Positions 23,760 to 31,054 of a stretch of 32,792 nt of DNA are shown piece after piece. How positions within the stretch are numbered: the first letter of the stretch is position 1; the number at the start of each line of letters is the position of its first letter. The position numbers and the translations under genes were made by a program. This DNA comes from Deltaproteobacteria bacterium (lineage in GTDB: Bacteria; Desulfobacterota; Syntrophia; Syntrophales; UBA2185). The DNA lies in the NCBI GenBank assembly GCA_026388545.1, contig JAPLJS010000026.1, forward strand, positions 1 through 32,792. Reading direction: 5' to 3'. The notes beneath the pieces are model-generated. The model was not told the DNA's origin and did no database searches. It saw only the letters and a program-made list of their open reading frames with translations.

Positions 23760-25394
23760 ATGAGGATTATAAAATATGTCATTCTCTTAATTATTGTTCC
23801 TATTGCGTTATGGGGTTGCAGCCAGAAGGAACAGGGCACCGCCGCCGGAAACCTTTCCGACTCGGGACCTGCCTATGGGGACATTGTCGTTTCTGGTTCC
23901 ATAGGAGACGCCAGTAACTTAATTCCCCTCCTCTCCTCGGACAGCACATCCCATGAAATTTCTTCCATGGTTTTCAACGGCCTCGTCAAGTATGACAAAA
24001 ACCTCAATATTGTCGGTGATCTTGCCGAATCATGGGAGTTGTCGAAAGGTGGGCTGGTGATTACCTTCCGCCTGAGAAAGGGTATTACATGGCATGACGG
24101 TCGTCTCTTTACCGCCCAAGACGTCCTCTTTACGTATCAGGTTACAATAGACCCTAAAACCCCCACCGCATATTCCGGTGACTTTCTCAAGGTCAAGAAG
24201 GCGGAAGTCCTTGATGACTGCACCTTCCGGGTTACCTATGATAAACCGTTCGCCCCCGCCCTCATGAGTTGGGGGAGCGCCATTCTTCCCAAACATCTTC
24301 TTGCGGGCAAAGATATTACAGCATCCCCCCTGGCGCGTCACCCCATAGGCACCGGGCCGTACATGTTCAAAGAGTGGGTTCCCGGCCAGAAGATTGTCCT
24401 CATCTCCAACCCGGACTATTTTGAAGGGCGACCGTATATTGATGGCAATATCATGCGCATCATTCCCGATACGGCCACCATGTTTTTAGAATTGCGCGCA
24501 AACGGCATCGACCGGATGAATCTGACACCCCTTCAGTACACAAGGCAAACGGAAAACAATTTGTTTCGCAATAATTACAACAAGTATCGGTATCTTTCCT
24601 TTTCCTATACCTACCTTGGCTACAATCTGATAAACCCCTTGTTTTCGGACAAACGGGTGCGGCAGGCCATCGCGTATGGGATTAACAAGGATGAGATTAT
24701 TCAGGGTATTCTCCTGGGATTAGGAAAGGCGGCTACAGGCCCCTACAAGCCCGGCACCTGGGTCTATAATCCCAATGTCAAAACGTATTCATACGATCCC
24801 CGGAAGGCGAGGGAACTTCTTGCAGAAGCGGGATGGAAAGACACAAACGGTGATGGTATTCTGGAAAAGGATGGCCAGCCCTTTGTTTTTGAGATAATCA
24901 CGAATCAGGGGAACGATATCCGGGCAAAGTGTGCCGAGATTATTCAGAGGCATCTTGCCGAACTGGGTATTAAGGTGAAAATCAGGGTCCTCGAATGGGC
25001 AGCTTTTGTTAATGATTTTATTAACAAGCGGCGTTTTGACGCGACGATCCTCGGATGGACGATACCTCTTGATCCCGACATATATGATGTCTGGCATTCG
25101 AGTAAGACGGGGGCGCAGGAACTGAACTTCATATCCTACAAAAACGAAGAGGTTGATAAACTGATAGAAAAGGGAAGGGGCACGTTCGACCAGCAAGAAA
25201 GAAAAAAATATTATGACAGGATCCAGGAGATATTGGCTGAGGAACAACCCTATACATTCCTCTATGTTCCCGATGCCTTGCCCATAGTTCATGCACGATT
25301 TCGCGGCATTGAACCGGCGCCTCTGGGGATCGGACACAATTTCATCAAGTGGTATGTTTCTAAAGAAGAACAAAAACTGGTCATGACGAGATAA
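23760..25394 (+). CDS. Peptide/oligopeptide ABC transporter substrate-binding lipoprotein (SBP family 5)
   Basis: A 544-residue periplasmic lipoprotein of the DppA/OppA family (SBP_bac_5). The signal ends in lipobox LWGC with the lipidated Cys at residue 20, which fixes the start at ATG 23760; an in-frame GTG at 23694 would put 22 extra residues before the signal. Family features are SSMVFNGLVKYDKNLNIVGD, LAESWELSKGGLVITFRLRKG, ITWHDGRLFTAQDV, the HPIGTGPYMFKEWVPGQ segment and KRVRQAIAYGINKDEI. Typical ligands are peptides, nickel or sugars; the sequence does not decide. No permease or ATPase genes adjoin it, so it is an orphan component served by a transporter elsewhere. No good ribosome site precedes the ATG. 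Confidence 0.92.
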   Translation: MRIIKYVILLIIVPIALWGCSQKEQGTAAGNLSDSGPAYGDIVVSGSIGDASNLIPLLSSDSTSHEISSMVFNGLVKYDKNLNIVGDLAESWELSKGGLVITFRLRKGITWHDGRLFTAQDVLFTYQVTIDPKTPTAYSGDFLKVKKAEVLDDCTFRVTYDKPFAPALMSWGSAILPKHLLAGKDITASPLARHPIGTGPYMFKEWVPGQKIVLISNPDYFEGRPYIDGNIMRIIPDTATMFLELRANGIDRMNLTPLQYTRQTENNLFRNNYNKYRYLSFSYTYLGYNLINPLFSDKRVRQAIAYGINKDEIIQGILLGLGKAATGPYKPGTWVYNPNVKTYSYDPRKARELLAEAGWKDTNGDGILEKDGQPFVFEIITNQGNDIRAKCAEIIQRHLAELGIKVKIRVLEWAAFVNDFINKRRFDATILGWTIPLDPDIYDVWHSSKTGAQELNFISYKNEEVDKLIEKGRGTFDQQERKKYYDRIQEILAEEQPYTFLYVPDALPIVHARFRGIEPAPLGIGHNFIKWYVSKEEQKLVMTR

Positions 25395-25501
25395 GTAATG
25401 ACGCTTTCCCTGGAGTAATTTATGGTGATAAATCTGAACCGCATGAGGATAATAAAGAATGATATGTTCCTTAAAAAAAATAGATTGGGAGAAGGCTTGA
25501 G

Positions 25502-25945
25502 ATGAAAACACTGAAAAGTTTAACCGCATCCGATTTTCCTGGAGTTGACCCTAAAAAGTTTAGCGAGTGGAAACAAACGGCCATGAGAACCAGGGGCAAT
25601 ATTTACATAGTCCTTGCCATATACCTTGTAATGAACATCAAATCATACGGTGTAACCGGTCATATAATCTATGACACACCAGTAGTCATGCTCATAGGGT
25701 TTCTGCTCGCAAGCCAGTACACCCGGTACGCCATAAGCAGACATACACTCTATGTAATCATTTCGCTGTGTTTTCTGATAGTATTCAACATCGTTTTAGT
25801 ATTAAATACCGGACTTTACGTTGGAGAAAGTTTAATAGCTATCGTGGTATTATTCTGGCTGTTTTATCAGAGTGAAAAAAACAATAAGTCAGCGATTGAA
25901 CTGGGTATTGACAGCGCAACACTTAAACGTGCTTTATCGAAGTGA
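25502..25945 (+). CDS. Small multi-pass membrane protein, function unknown
   Basis: A 147-residue protein I do not recognise. A polar N-terminal 30 residues precede hydrophobic segments near 34-48 (IYIVLAIYLVMNI), 58-75 (YDTPVVMLIGFLLASQY), 82-102 (LYVIISLCFLIVFNIVLVL) and 106-122 (LYVGESLIAIVVLFWLF), giving about four membrane helices. A basic C-terminal tail contains ELGIDSATLKRALSK. GGGAGAAGG lies about 7 bases before the ATG. It stands 107 bp after the solute-binding protein gene and 119 bp before the crotonase gene on the same strand. Confidence 0.8.
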   Translation: MKTLKSLTASDFPGVDPKKFSEWKQTAMRTRGNIYIVLAIYLVMNIKSYGVTGHIIYDTPVVMLIGFLLASQYTRYAISRHTLYVIISLCFLIVFNIVLVLNTGLYVGESLIAIVVLFWLFYQSEKNNKSAIELGIDSATLKRALSK

Positions 25946-26064
25946 AGGAACATTCATCTTTTTTATCCATCACCTGTCAGTAGATTGTTGCACGAGTGAT
26001 TTGTGATAATCATAGTTAAGATTCACTATTTCCTGCAATTTACCTGGGATTAAGGAGGGAACAA

Positions 26065-26841
26065 ATGGACTACAGGCTTATACAATTTGATCAGAGGAAC
26101 GCTCTAGGGACCATCACATTAAATCATCCGGAAAAAAGAAATGCTCTTTCTCTTTCCATGCTGAAAGAACTCAATGATCTTTTAGAAAAACTCAAGAAAA
26201 ACAATGATGTAAAAGTTGTCATTGTCAGAGGCGCGGGTAAGATTTTTTCGTCCGGTCACGACCTTTCGGAAATGATCAATCGGGGACTGACGGATTACAC
26301 GGAGGTTTTTCATACGTGCAGCACTTTCATGCAGAAAATACAGGATATGCCGCAACCCTTTATCGCACAGGTGCACGGCATAGCCACTGCCGCCGGATGT
26401 CAGTTGGTAGCTGCATGTGACCTTGCTATTGCGGAGGAAGGGGCTCTTTTTGGGACTCCCGGTGTCAGGCTCGGTATCTTCTGCTCGACTCCGGCGATTC
26501 CCTTAGTCCGTGCTGTGGGAAGAAAACGTGCCCTGGAAATGCTCTTTACGGGACGAATGATTTCAGCAAAGGAAGCGGAACGGTTCGGTCTTGTAAACAG
26601 GGTTGTCCCCTTTGAGAAACTGGAAGGAGAAACAAAAGCGATGGCGGAAACAATTGCCGAGGCCAGTTCGTTAACGCTCCGGATCGGTAAAGGGGCTTTT
26701 TATGCCCAGGTGAACCTGAACGATGCCCAGGCATATGATCTCGGCAATGAAGTGATGGTAAACAATCTCTTTGCGGAAGATGCCAAAGAGGGCATTAGTG
26801 CCTTTATCGAGAAACGTAAACCCTTATGGATGGGGAAATAA
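26065..26841 (+). CDS. Crotonase-fold protein of the ECHDC3 type, lacking both hydratase glutamates
   Basis: A 258-residue member of the enoyl-CoA hydratase/isomerase superfamily. CoA-binding and oxyanion-hole segments are normal (HPEKRNALSLSML, GKIFSSGHDLSEM, AQVHGIATAAGCQ). The two acid/base residues of enoyl-CoA hydratase, Glu144 and Glu164 of the rat enzyme, are replaced by Gln113 (GCQL) and Gly133 (TPGV). The downstream segment VRLGIFCSTPAIPLVRAVGR and the end FIEKRKPLW resemble animal ECHDC3 and its bacterial relatives. A standard beta-oxidation hydratase role is therefore unlikely; the reaction is unknown. AAGGAGGG lies 6 bases before the ATG. No acyl-CoA dehydrogenase, thiolase or ligase genes adjoin it. 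Confidence 0.88.
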   Translation: MDYRLIQFDQRNALGTITLNHPEKRNALSLSMLKELNDLLEKLKKNNDVKVVIVRGAGKIFSSGHDLSEMINRGLTDYTEVFHTCSTFMQKIQDMPQPFIAQVHGIATAAGCQLVAACDLAIAEEGALFGTPGVRLGIFCSTPAIPLVRAVGRKRALEMLFTGRMISAKEAERFGLVNRVVPFEKLEGETKAMAETIAEASSLTLRIGKGAFYAQVNLNDAQAYDLGNEVMVNNLFAEDAKEGISAFIEKRKPLWMGK

Positions 26842-26880
26842 TAAAGTTCTGATGAAGGAATCAATAATTGGGGAGGAAGG

Positions 26881-27849
26881 ATGATGAAACGACTTTTTTC
26901 ATACCTGATGATCGCAGCCGCAGTCATGGCGCTCTCAGGCTGCCGGACAACTCTGGTTAATGCCATCCTTTCTGACCAGACGGAAACCGTAAAGCTGTTG
27001 ATTGACCAAGGCGCCGATGTGAACGAAAAAGGCAGCGATAATTTTACCCCCCTGCATTGGGCTGCTTATTACGGGAAGGCGGAGATGGCGAGAATTCTGT
27101 TGAATAAGGGCGCTCAGGTCAATGCCAGATCGGAGGCTTATGGCACCCCTTTGACGCTGGCTGCACAGTATGGCTTTACAGATACCGTTAAGGTTTTACT
27201 TGAAAAAGGCGCTGACATAAACATAGCTGATTCTTATGGCCGCACGGCCCTGAGTTATGCCGAGGCTGAAAAAAACACTTATCTTATTCAATTGTTGAAG
27301 AGAACCGACACCGCCACGCTCGTAAGCGTTCCCCCTCCGGCAGAATCAGAAAAGGCGGCCCCTGCCGAGTTCCGTCCGGGCGCCGAGAAATTAAAAACCG
27401 TGGAAAAACCAGCGAGATCAGCTCGTTCAAAAGATATCTCTCATAGCAACGTTTCTGTTTTTCATTTTACGCCCCTCAACATGGATGCTTCCAGTTATGG
27501 CATCACAGCCACCAACACCTTGATTAATGCCCTGAAAATGGAACCATCGTTTGTCATGCTTGACCGGAAGGACCTTGAGACTTTCCTGGCTATCAACGAT
27601 CTTCAACAAAATGATCAGATGGAGAACGTGGTCAACATCGGTACAAGGATGGGACTCAATTTTGTGATTGCAGGCAACATTGAAAAAAAAGGATCACTGA
27701 TTGTTACAAACTGCAAAGTGATCAGCATTGACCAGAAGAAGATCATCTTCACAAAACAGTCCATATCCATAGGCGAAGCCAGCCTGGTCAGCGATTTCAG
27801 GAAACTGAGCGACTCCATTATCGAGGCCATCCTGCGTACTGCCTCATGA
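26881..27849 (+). CDS. Ankyrin-repeat lipoprotein with C-terminal FlgO/TolB-N-like domain
   Basis: A 322-residue predicted lipoprotein: signal peptide with lipobox LSGC, Cys 21. Residues about 25-140 are three to four ankyrin repeats (TVKLLIDQGADVNEKGSDNF, TPLHWAAYYGKAEMARILLN, TPLTLAAQYGFTDTVKVLLE). After a Pro/Glu/Lys-rich linker, residues about 178-322 form an alpha/beta domain (NVSVFHFTPLNMDASSYG, MLDRKDLETFLAINDLQ, GTRMGLNFVIAGNIEKKG). It resembles the FlgO/TolB-N/CsgG-like fold and the extra N-terminal domain of BamA in this window. Its likely place is the inner face of the outer membrane. GGGGAGGAAGG sits before the tandem ATG codons at 26881 and 26884. Function is unknown. Confidence 0.85.
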   Translation: MMKRLFSYLMIAAAVMALSGCRTTLVNAILSDQTETVKLLIDQGADVNEKGSDNFTPLHWAAYYGKAEMARILLNKGAQVNARSEAYGTPLTLAAQYGFTDTVKVLLEKGADINIADSYGRTALSYAEAEKNTYLIQLLKRTDTATLVSVPPPAESEKAAPAEFRPGAEKLKTVEKPARSARSKDISHSNVSVFHFTPLNMDASSYGITATNTLINALKMEPSFVMLDRKDLETFLAINDLQQNDQMENVVNIGTRMGLNFVIAGNIEKKGSLIVTNCKVISIDQKKIIFTKQSISIGEASLVSDFRKLSDSIIEAILRTAS

Positions 27850-27910
27850 GTAAGAAATATGGATTGAACAACAAAATAACCAACTTACAAACCTACACGT
27901 TACCCTTCCC

Positions 27911-27937
27911 ATAATACGGGTATTACCCTCGTATTAT
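27911..27937 (+). terminator. Weak terminator-like hairpin after the ankyrin gene
   Basis: ATAATACG (27911-27918) pairs exactly with CGTATTAT (27930-27937), followed by TCTTATATTTTT. The stem is AT-rich and the T tract is interrupted, so terminator function is only probable. The rest of the 460-base gap to the pseudopilin gene is repeats. Confidence 0.45.
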
Positions 27938-28025
27938 TCTTATATTTTTCCAATATTGCTTTTTTAAAAATACGTATTATAAATTATCCGCGCATCAGTA
28001 TTGATGAACTTGTAAAAAGGCAAAA

Positions 28026-28112
28026 ACCCTGTCACTCAGGTTCCCGCCTTCGCGGGGATAAACTGCGGCGGGAGTCCAGACGCTGTTCTCGCGCAAGCGG
28101 GGAACCAGGATG
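28026..28112 (+). repeat. GC-rich palindromic repeat cluster
   Basis: Three short GC-rich pieces occur here: TTCCCGCCTTCGCGGGGA, the segment GGCGGGAGTCCAG, and TCTCGCGCAAGCGGGGAACC. The TTCCCGC/GCGGGA units pair with each other and resemble the widespread extragenic GTCATTCCCGC-type palindromes. Nothing here is coding. Confidence 0.65.
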
Positions 28113-28125
28113 AATACCTGATAGG

Positions 28126-28209
28126 TCCCCCTTTGCAAAAGGGGGATACAGGGGGATTTTCCACGCGATTATCAAATCCCCCCTCTCCCCCCTTTTCTAA
28201 AGGGGGGAA
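28126..28209 (+). repeat. 84-bp inverted repeat built on CCCCCTTT/AAAGGGGG
   Basis: Two inner hairpins (TCCCCCTTTGCAAAAGGGGG and CCCCCCTTTTCTAAAGGGGG) flank a second nested pairing of GGGGGATTTT with AAATCCCCCC. The whole is a large imperfect palindrome centred near 28167. A shorter relative (TCTCCCTTTTGTAAAGGGAG) begins at 32741, so this is a dispersed family with at least two members in this window. Confidence 0.8.
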
Positions 28210-28309
28210 TATATGGAATCTATTTTCGTAGTAATGACAATGTGAGACGAAATCTGTTTTTTTTACGAAACTGTCAGTATTTAGGAACTCATAGTATTGA
28301 GTGAAAACC

Positions 28310-28765
28310 ATGATGAAATCAAGGAAGGGATTTACACTCGTTGAGTTGATCATCACCATTGCAGTATTGGCAGTCATTGCTGCCGTTGCGGGAGTGAATT
28401 GGTACGCCTATACATTAAATAGAAATCTCAAGTTGGCAGCAAGAGATATCGCATCTGACTTTTTTGTATACAAGGAAAGGGCGGTTTCTGAGAATACAAC
28501 ATATCAAATCACGTTTGACGTTGCCGGAAGAAGCTATACCATCCAGCCGGGTACACCGAAAGCTATCACCAAACATATCTCGTCATTCGGACCGGACATT
28601 GAAATTCTTAATGCCAGTTTCGGCGGGGGACATACGGTTCATTTTCAGACGAGGGGCACCATATCACCGTTCGGGAATATTAAATTGAAGAATAGCAGGG
28701 AATCCAATGCGACAATAAAGGTCAATATAACCGGGAAAACGTACGTAAAGTTCGATATCAAATAA
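28310..28765 (+). CDS. Type II/IV pseudopilin, GspH/FimT-like
   Basis: A 151-residue prepilin-like protein. The leader MMKSRKG is followed by the processing site and helix G-FTLVELIITIAVLAVIAAV, with Gly at -1, Phe at +1 and Glu at +5, as prepilin peptidase requires. The rest (LKLAARDIASDFFVYKERAV, TYQITFDVAGRSYTIQPG) matches the GspH/FimT group of minor pseudopilins with a helix and an antiparallel beta domain. ATG 28310 is preferred to GTG 28301 because GAG lies 8 bases before it and the leader length fits. No other pilin or secretion gene is nearby. It may serve a pilus or type II secretion system encoded elsewhere. Confidence 0.88.
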   Translation: MMKSRKGFTLVELIITIAVLAVIAAVAGVNWYAYTLNRNLKLAARDIASDFFVYKERAVSENTTYQITFDVAGRSYTIQPGTPKAITKHISSFGPDIEILNASFGGGHTVHFQTRGTISPFGNIKLKNSRESNATIKVNITGKTYVKFDIK

Positions 28766-28829
28766 GACAGGGTACCTTCGGTGTTCTTTCGAATTTCTGC
28801 GGGATTCTATGACACTGGGGATAATGAGT

Positions 28830-30221
28830 TCACGACGTAACCTTCAGGCACCTGCGCAGATATTCTTTTAAATCTTCATAGTGTGCGGATAATTTGAAAG
28901 GTTCTCCACTCCGCTGATCTATATCTTTCATGCTCTGCGGAAGATCAGGGGTAATGCCCAGGAGGTCTTTTATCTCATCAGGAAACTTTGCCGGATGAGC
29001 CGTTTCGAGGGACACACATAAGGGGGAATCACCTGATTGTTCGAGATAGGTCTCAAGGCCCCTCCATCCCACCGCTCCGTGCGGTTCCAGAAGAACCCGG
29101 TACTGATCGTAGACCCTTTTAATCGTTTTCTTTGTGTCCTCATCAGAAATGCTTACGGAAAAAATGTATCGTCGCATTTCTTCTCTATCGGGGTATCTGT
29201 GGACAGTGCCACTGCGATCTACCGTTCCCCCGTATAAATCAAAAAAGCGGGCGAGGTTGCTCGGATGACCCACATTCATTGCGTTGGAAAGGCATGCTTT
29301 TGAAGGGGATATCTTCTCATAGGTTCCTGTGGCAAGAAACCGTGGAAATTCGTCGTTTTCATTCGTAGGCATGACGAGCTTTTTCACGGGGAGTCCCATC
29401 CTTCTTGCATACTCGCAGCCGAGGGCATCACCGAAATTTCCGGAAGGAACGGAAAACACGATTTCTTCACCCGCCGCGGCAAGTTGTGAATAGGAATATA
29501 CGTAGTAAATGATCTGGGGAAGAATCCGCCCGAAATTGATGGAATTGGCAGAGGTGAGATTGAACTCATTGAGAGAGGGATCAGAAAAAGCCTGCTTTAC
29601 CAGATTCTGACAGTCGTCAAATTTGCCATGGACGGAAATGGCTTGGACATTGCCGCCGATCGTGTCCAGTTGTTTCTTCTGTATGCCGCTGACTTCACTT
29701 GCAGGATAAAGAATGGTGACATCGATCCCTTCAACGCCCTTGAATGCCTCACCGACGGCGCTTCCCGTGTCTCCCGATGTTGCAACTAAGACATTCAGCA
29801 TTTTCCCCGGATCACGAAAATGGCTCATCAGACGGGCCATCATCCGGGCGGCAAAATCCTTGAAAGAGGCGGTTGGCCCCTGATCAAGTCTCATAATGTA
29901 TTTACGCTCTATCACTTTTTCCAGCGGGACCGTGTAATTATATGAATCGGAAATTATTTTTTTCAAAACCTCATCAGTGATTTCATCGGCCAGAAAGGCT
30001 TTTGCCACAAGCATCGCCGCTTTGGTGTAAGGTGCTCCTTTTAATGACAGGATCTTATGGTAAGGCAGGAGCGGGATGGGATCAGGCATGAAAAGCCCTT
30101 CATCAGGCGCCTGACCTTGCAGGAGCGCCTCTTTGAAGGTAACCATTCCCTTGAATGGGATAATTCCGAAATCACCGTCAATATTCCTATTTGTGCTGTA
30201 ATAACGAATCATTCGCGACAT
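28830..30221 (-). CDS. thrC: Threonine synthase
   Basis: PLP enzyme that turns O-phosphohomoserine into threonine. At 463 residues it has the fungal/gammaproteobacterial-type length. The opening MIRYYSTN and the segment DEGLFMPDPIP are typical. The PLP lysine is K121 in DQGPTASFKDFAARMMARL, and the phosphate loop reads ATSGDTGSAVGEAF. ATG 30221 is chosen because AAGGA lies 13 bases before it; an in-frame GTG at 30254 would add 11 unrelated residues, and the next ATG at 30212 has no better site. It is a single gene, divergent from iscR, with 177 bp between. Confidence 0.94.
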   Translation of the reverse strand: MSRMIRYYSTNRNIDGDFGIIPFKGMVTFKEALLQGQAPDEGLFMPDPIPLLPYHKILSLKGAPYTKAAMLVAKAFLADEITDEVLKKIISDSYNYTVPLEKVIERKYIMRLDQGPTASFKDFAARMMARLMSHFRDPGKMLNVLVATSGDTGSAVGEAFKGVEGIDVTILYPASEVSGIQKKQLDTIGGNVQAISVHGKFDDCQNLVKQAFSDPSLNEFNLTSANSINFGRILPQIIYYVYSYSQLAAAGEEIVFSVPSGNFGDALGCEYARRMGLPVKKLVMPTNENDEFPRFLATGTYEKISPSKACLSNAMNVGHPSNLARFFDLYGGTVDRSGTVHRYPDREEMRRYIFSVSISDEDTKKTIKRVYDQYRVLLEPHGAVGWRGLETYLEQSGDSPLCVSLETAHPAKFPDEIKDLLGITPDLPQSMKDIDQRSGEPFKLSAHYEDLKEYLRRCLKVTS

Positions 30222-30324
30222 AATGAAAAAGGTGTCCTTTTGAAATAATTCCACTGTTTAGTGGGTATGAGTAAGCGACTACTATCATAATCGCATTATT
30301 CAATCAAACATGTAATATTTTTTC

Positions 30325-30383
30325 TTGACAAGATTGTTTCGATGGTTTAATTACTATCTAAACGATAGCGATAGTAGTAATTA
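30325..30383 (+). promoter_or_regulatory. iscR promoter with overlapping imperfect palindrome (candidate operator)
   Basis: TTGACA (30325-30330) is followed after 17 bases by TAATTA, a poor -10. That -10 opens an inverted repeat: TAATTACTATC (30348-30358) against GATAGTAGTAATTA (30370-30383), with an inner CTATC-TAAAC-GATAG. The Rrf2-type regulator gene starts 16 bases later, so autorepression through this site is likely by analogy with IscR. Confidence 0.6.
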
Positions 30384-30398
30384 CCTCCGAGGTTTGAT

Positions 30399-30839
30399 AT
30401 GAAACTTTCAACAAGAGCGCGGTACGGAGTCAGATTGATGGTGGCGCTGGCGCTTAATTATGGCAAAGGCACGGTATTTCTCAAAGATATCGCAAAAGGG
30501 GAGAATATTTCCGAGAAGTACTTGAGTTTGATTATTATACCGTTGAGAAGGGTCGGCTTGGTGAACTCTATCCGGGGGGCGTATGGAGGATACAGCCTTG
30601 CGAAAGAACCGTCACAGATTACCATGAAAGAGATTGTAGATGTTTTGGAAGGAGATTGCTCTCTTGTTGACTGTGTCAAGAATCCTTCCACTTGTCCAAG
30701 GGTGCCAATCTGTGCGAGCCATGACATCTGGGCGATTATAGGCGGGAAAATTTCAGAGACCTTAAGTTCGATTACCCTGGATATGCTGGTCAAAATGAAT
30801 CAGGAAAAAGCGGGAAAGGCAATGATGCATAATATTTGA
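30399..30839 (+). CDS. iscR: Rrf2-family Fe-S regulator IscR
   Basis: A 146-residue winged-helix regulator of the Rrf2 family. The N-terminal part (KLSTRARYGVRLMVALALNY, KDIAKGENISEKYLSLII) is the DNA-binding domain, and GAYGGYSLAKEPSQI is the family wing. Likely cluster ligands are C92, C99, C105 and H108; the spacing is close to the C92/C98/C104/H107 set of E. coli IscR, with an additional C87 nearby. That argues for a [2Fe-2S]-sensing IscR rather than CymR or NsrR. It precedes the cysteine desulfurase and scaffold genes, with a 215-bp gap containing a long hairpin. It probably represses the downstream genes and itself when cluster supply is sufficient. Confidence 0.92.
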   Translation: MKLSTRARYGVRLMVALALNYGKGTVFLKDIAKGENISEKYLSLIIIPLRRVGLVNSIRGAYGGYSLAKEPSQITMKEIVDVLEGDCSLVDCVKNPSTCPRVPICASHDIWAIIGGKISETLSSITLDMLVKMNQEKAGKAMMHNI

Positions 30840-30904
30840 AGAGCGGTTAATGAGAACCTGCTCTCGAAGAAAAGGATTATTTGTTAAGGTTCATCTCCGA
30901 AAAA

Positions 30905-31000
30905 GTTGCTATCCTTTTCAGGATTCAAGGGGTCGAGGATTTGAGTGGATATGGGAAACTAAACACTTGAACCCTTGAATCCTTGAATCCTTTTTGCAAC
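30905..31000 (+). repeat. Long imperfect inverted repeat in the iscR-iscS gap
   Basis: The 28-base arms at 30920-30947 and 30964-30991 are imperfect inverses (AGGATTCAAGG against CCTTGAATCCT at the outer ends). Outer GTTGC/GCAAC (30905 and 30996) extend the pairing. The right arm repeats CCTTGAATCCTTGAATCC in tandem. The transcript would fold into one long stem followed by TTTTT, so it may be a dispersed repeat, a partial terminator or an RNA processing site between iscR and iscS. Confidence 0.75.
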
Positions 31001-31054
31001 AAAATGGGAGAAGGGCATACTGATTTTTAGATCATTAGTATCAAGGAATATACA

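Noticed and set aside
23694-23760. GTG start at 23694 for the solute-binding lipoprotein.
   Set aside because: It would place 22 residues before a standard lipoprotein signal and overlaps the promoter of the divergent gene.
28036-28377. A 113-codon minus-strand reading frame with PPLEKGGEGGF and FIPAKAGT-like segments.
   Set aside because: It is translated from the palindromic repeats; such strings are common spurious proteins, and the frame also overlaps the pseudopilin start.
30221-30254. GTG start at 30254 for threonine synthase.
   Set aside because: It would add 11 residues unlike the family N-terminus; AAGGA lies inside that stretch, before ATG 30221.
30401-31020. CRISPR-like repetition of CCTTGAATC units near 30970.
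   Set aside because: Only two tandem units, no spacers, and the units form one hairpin.
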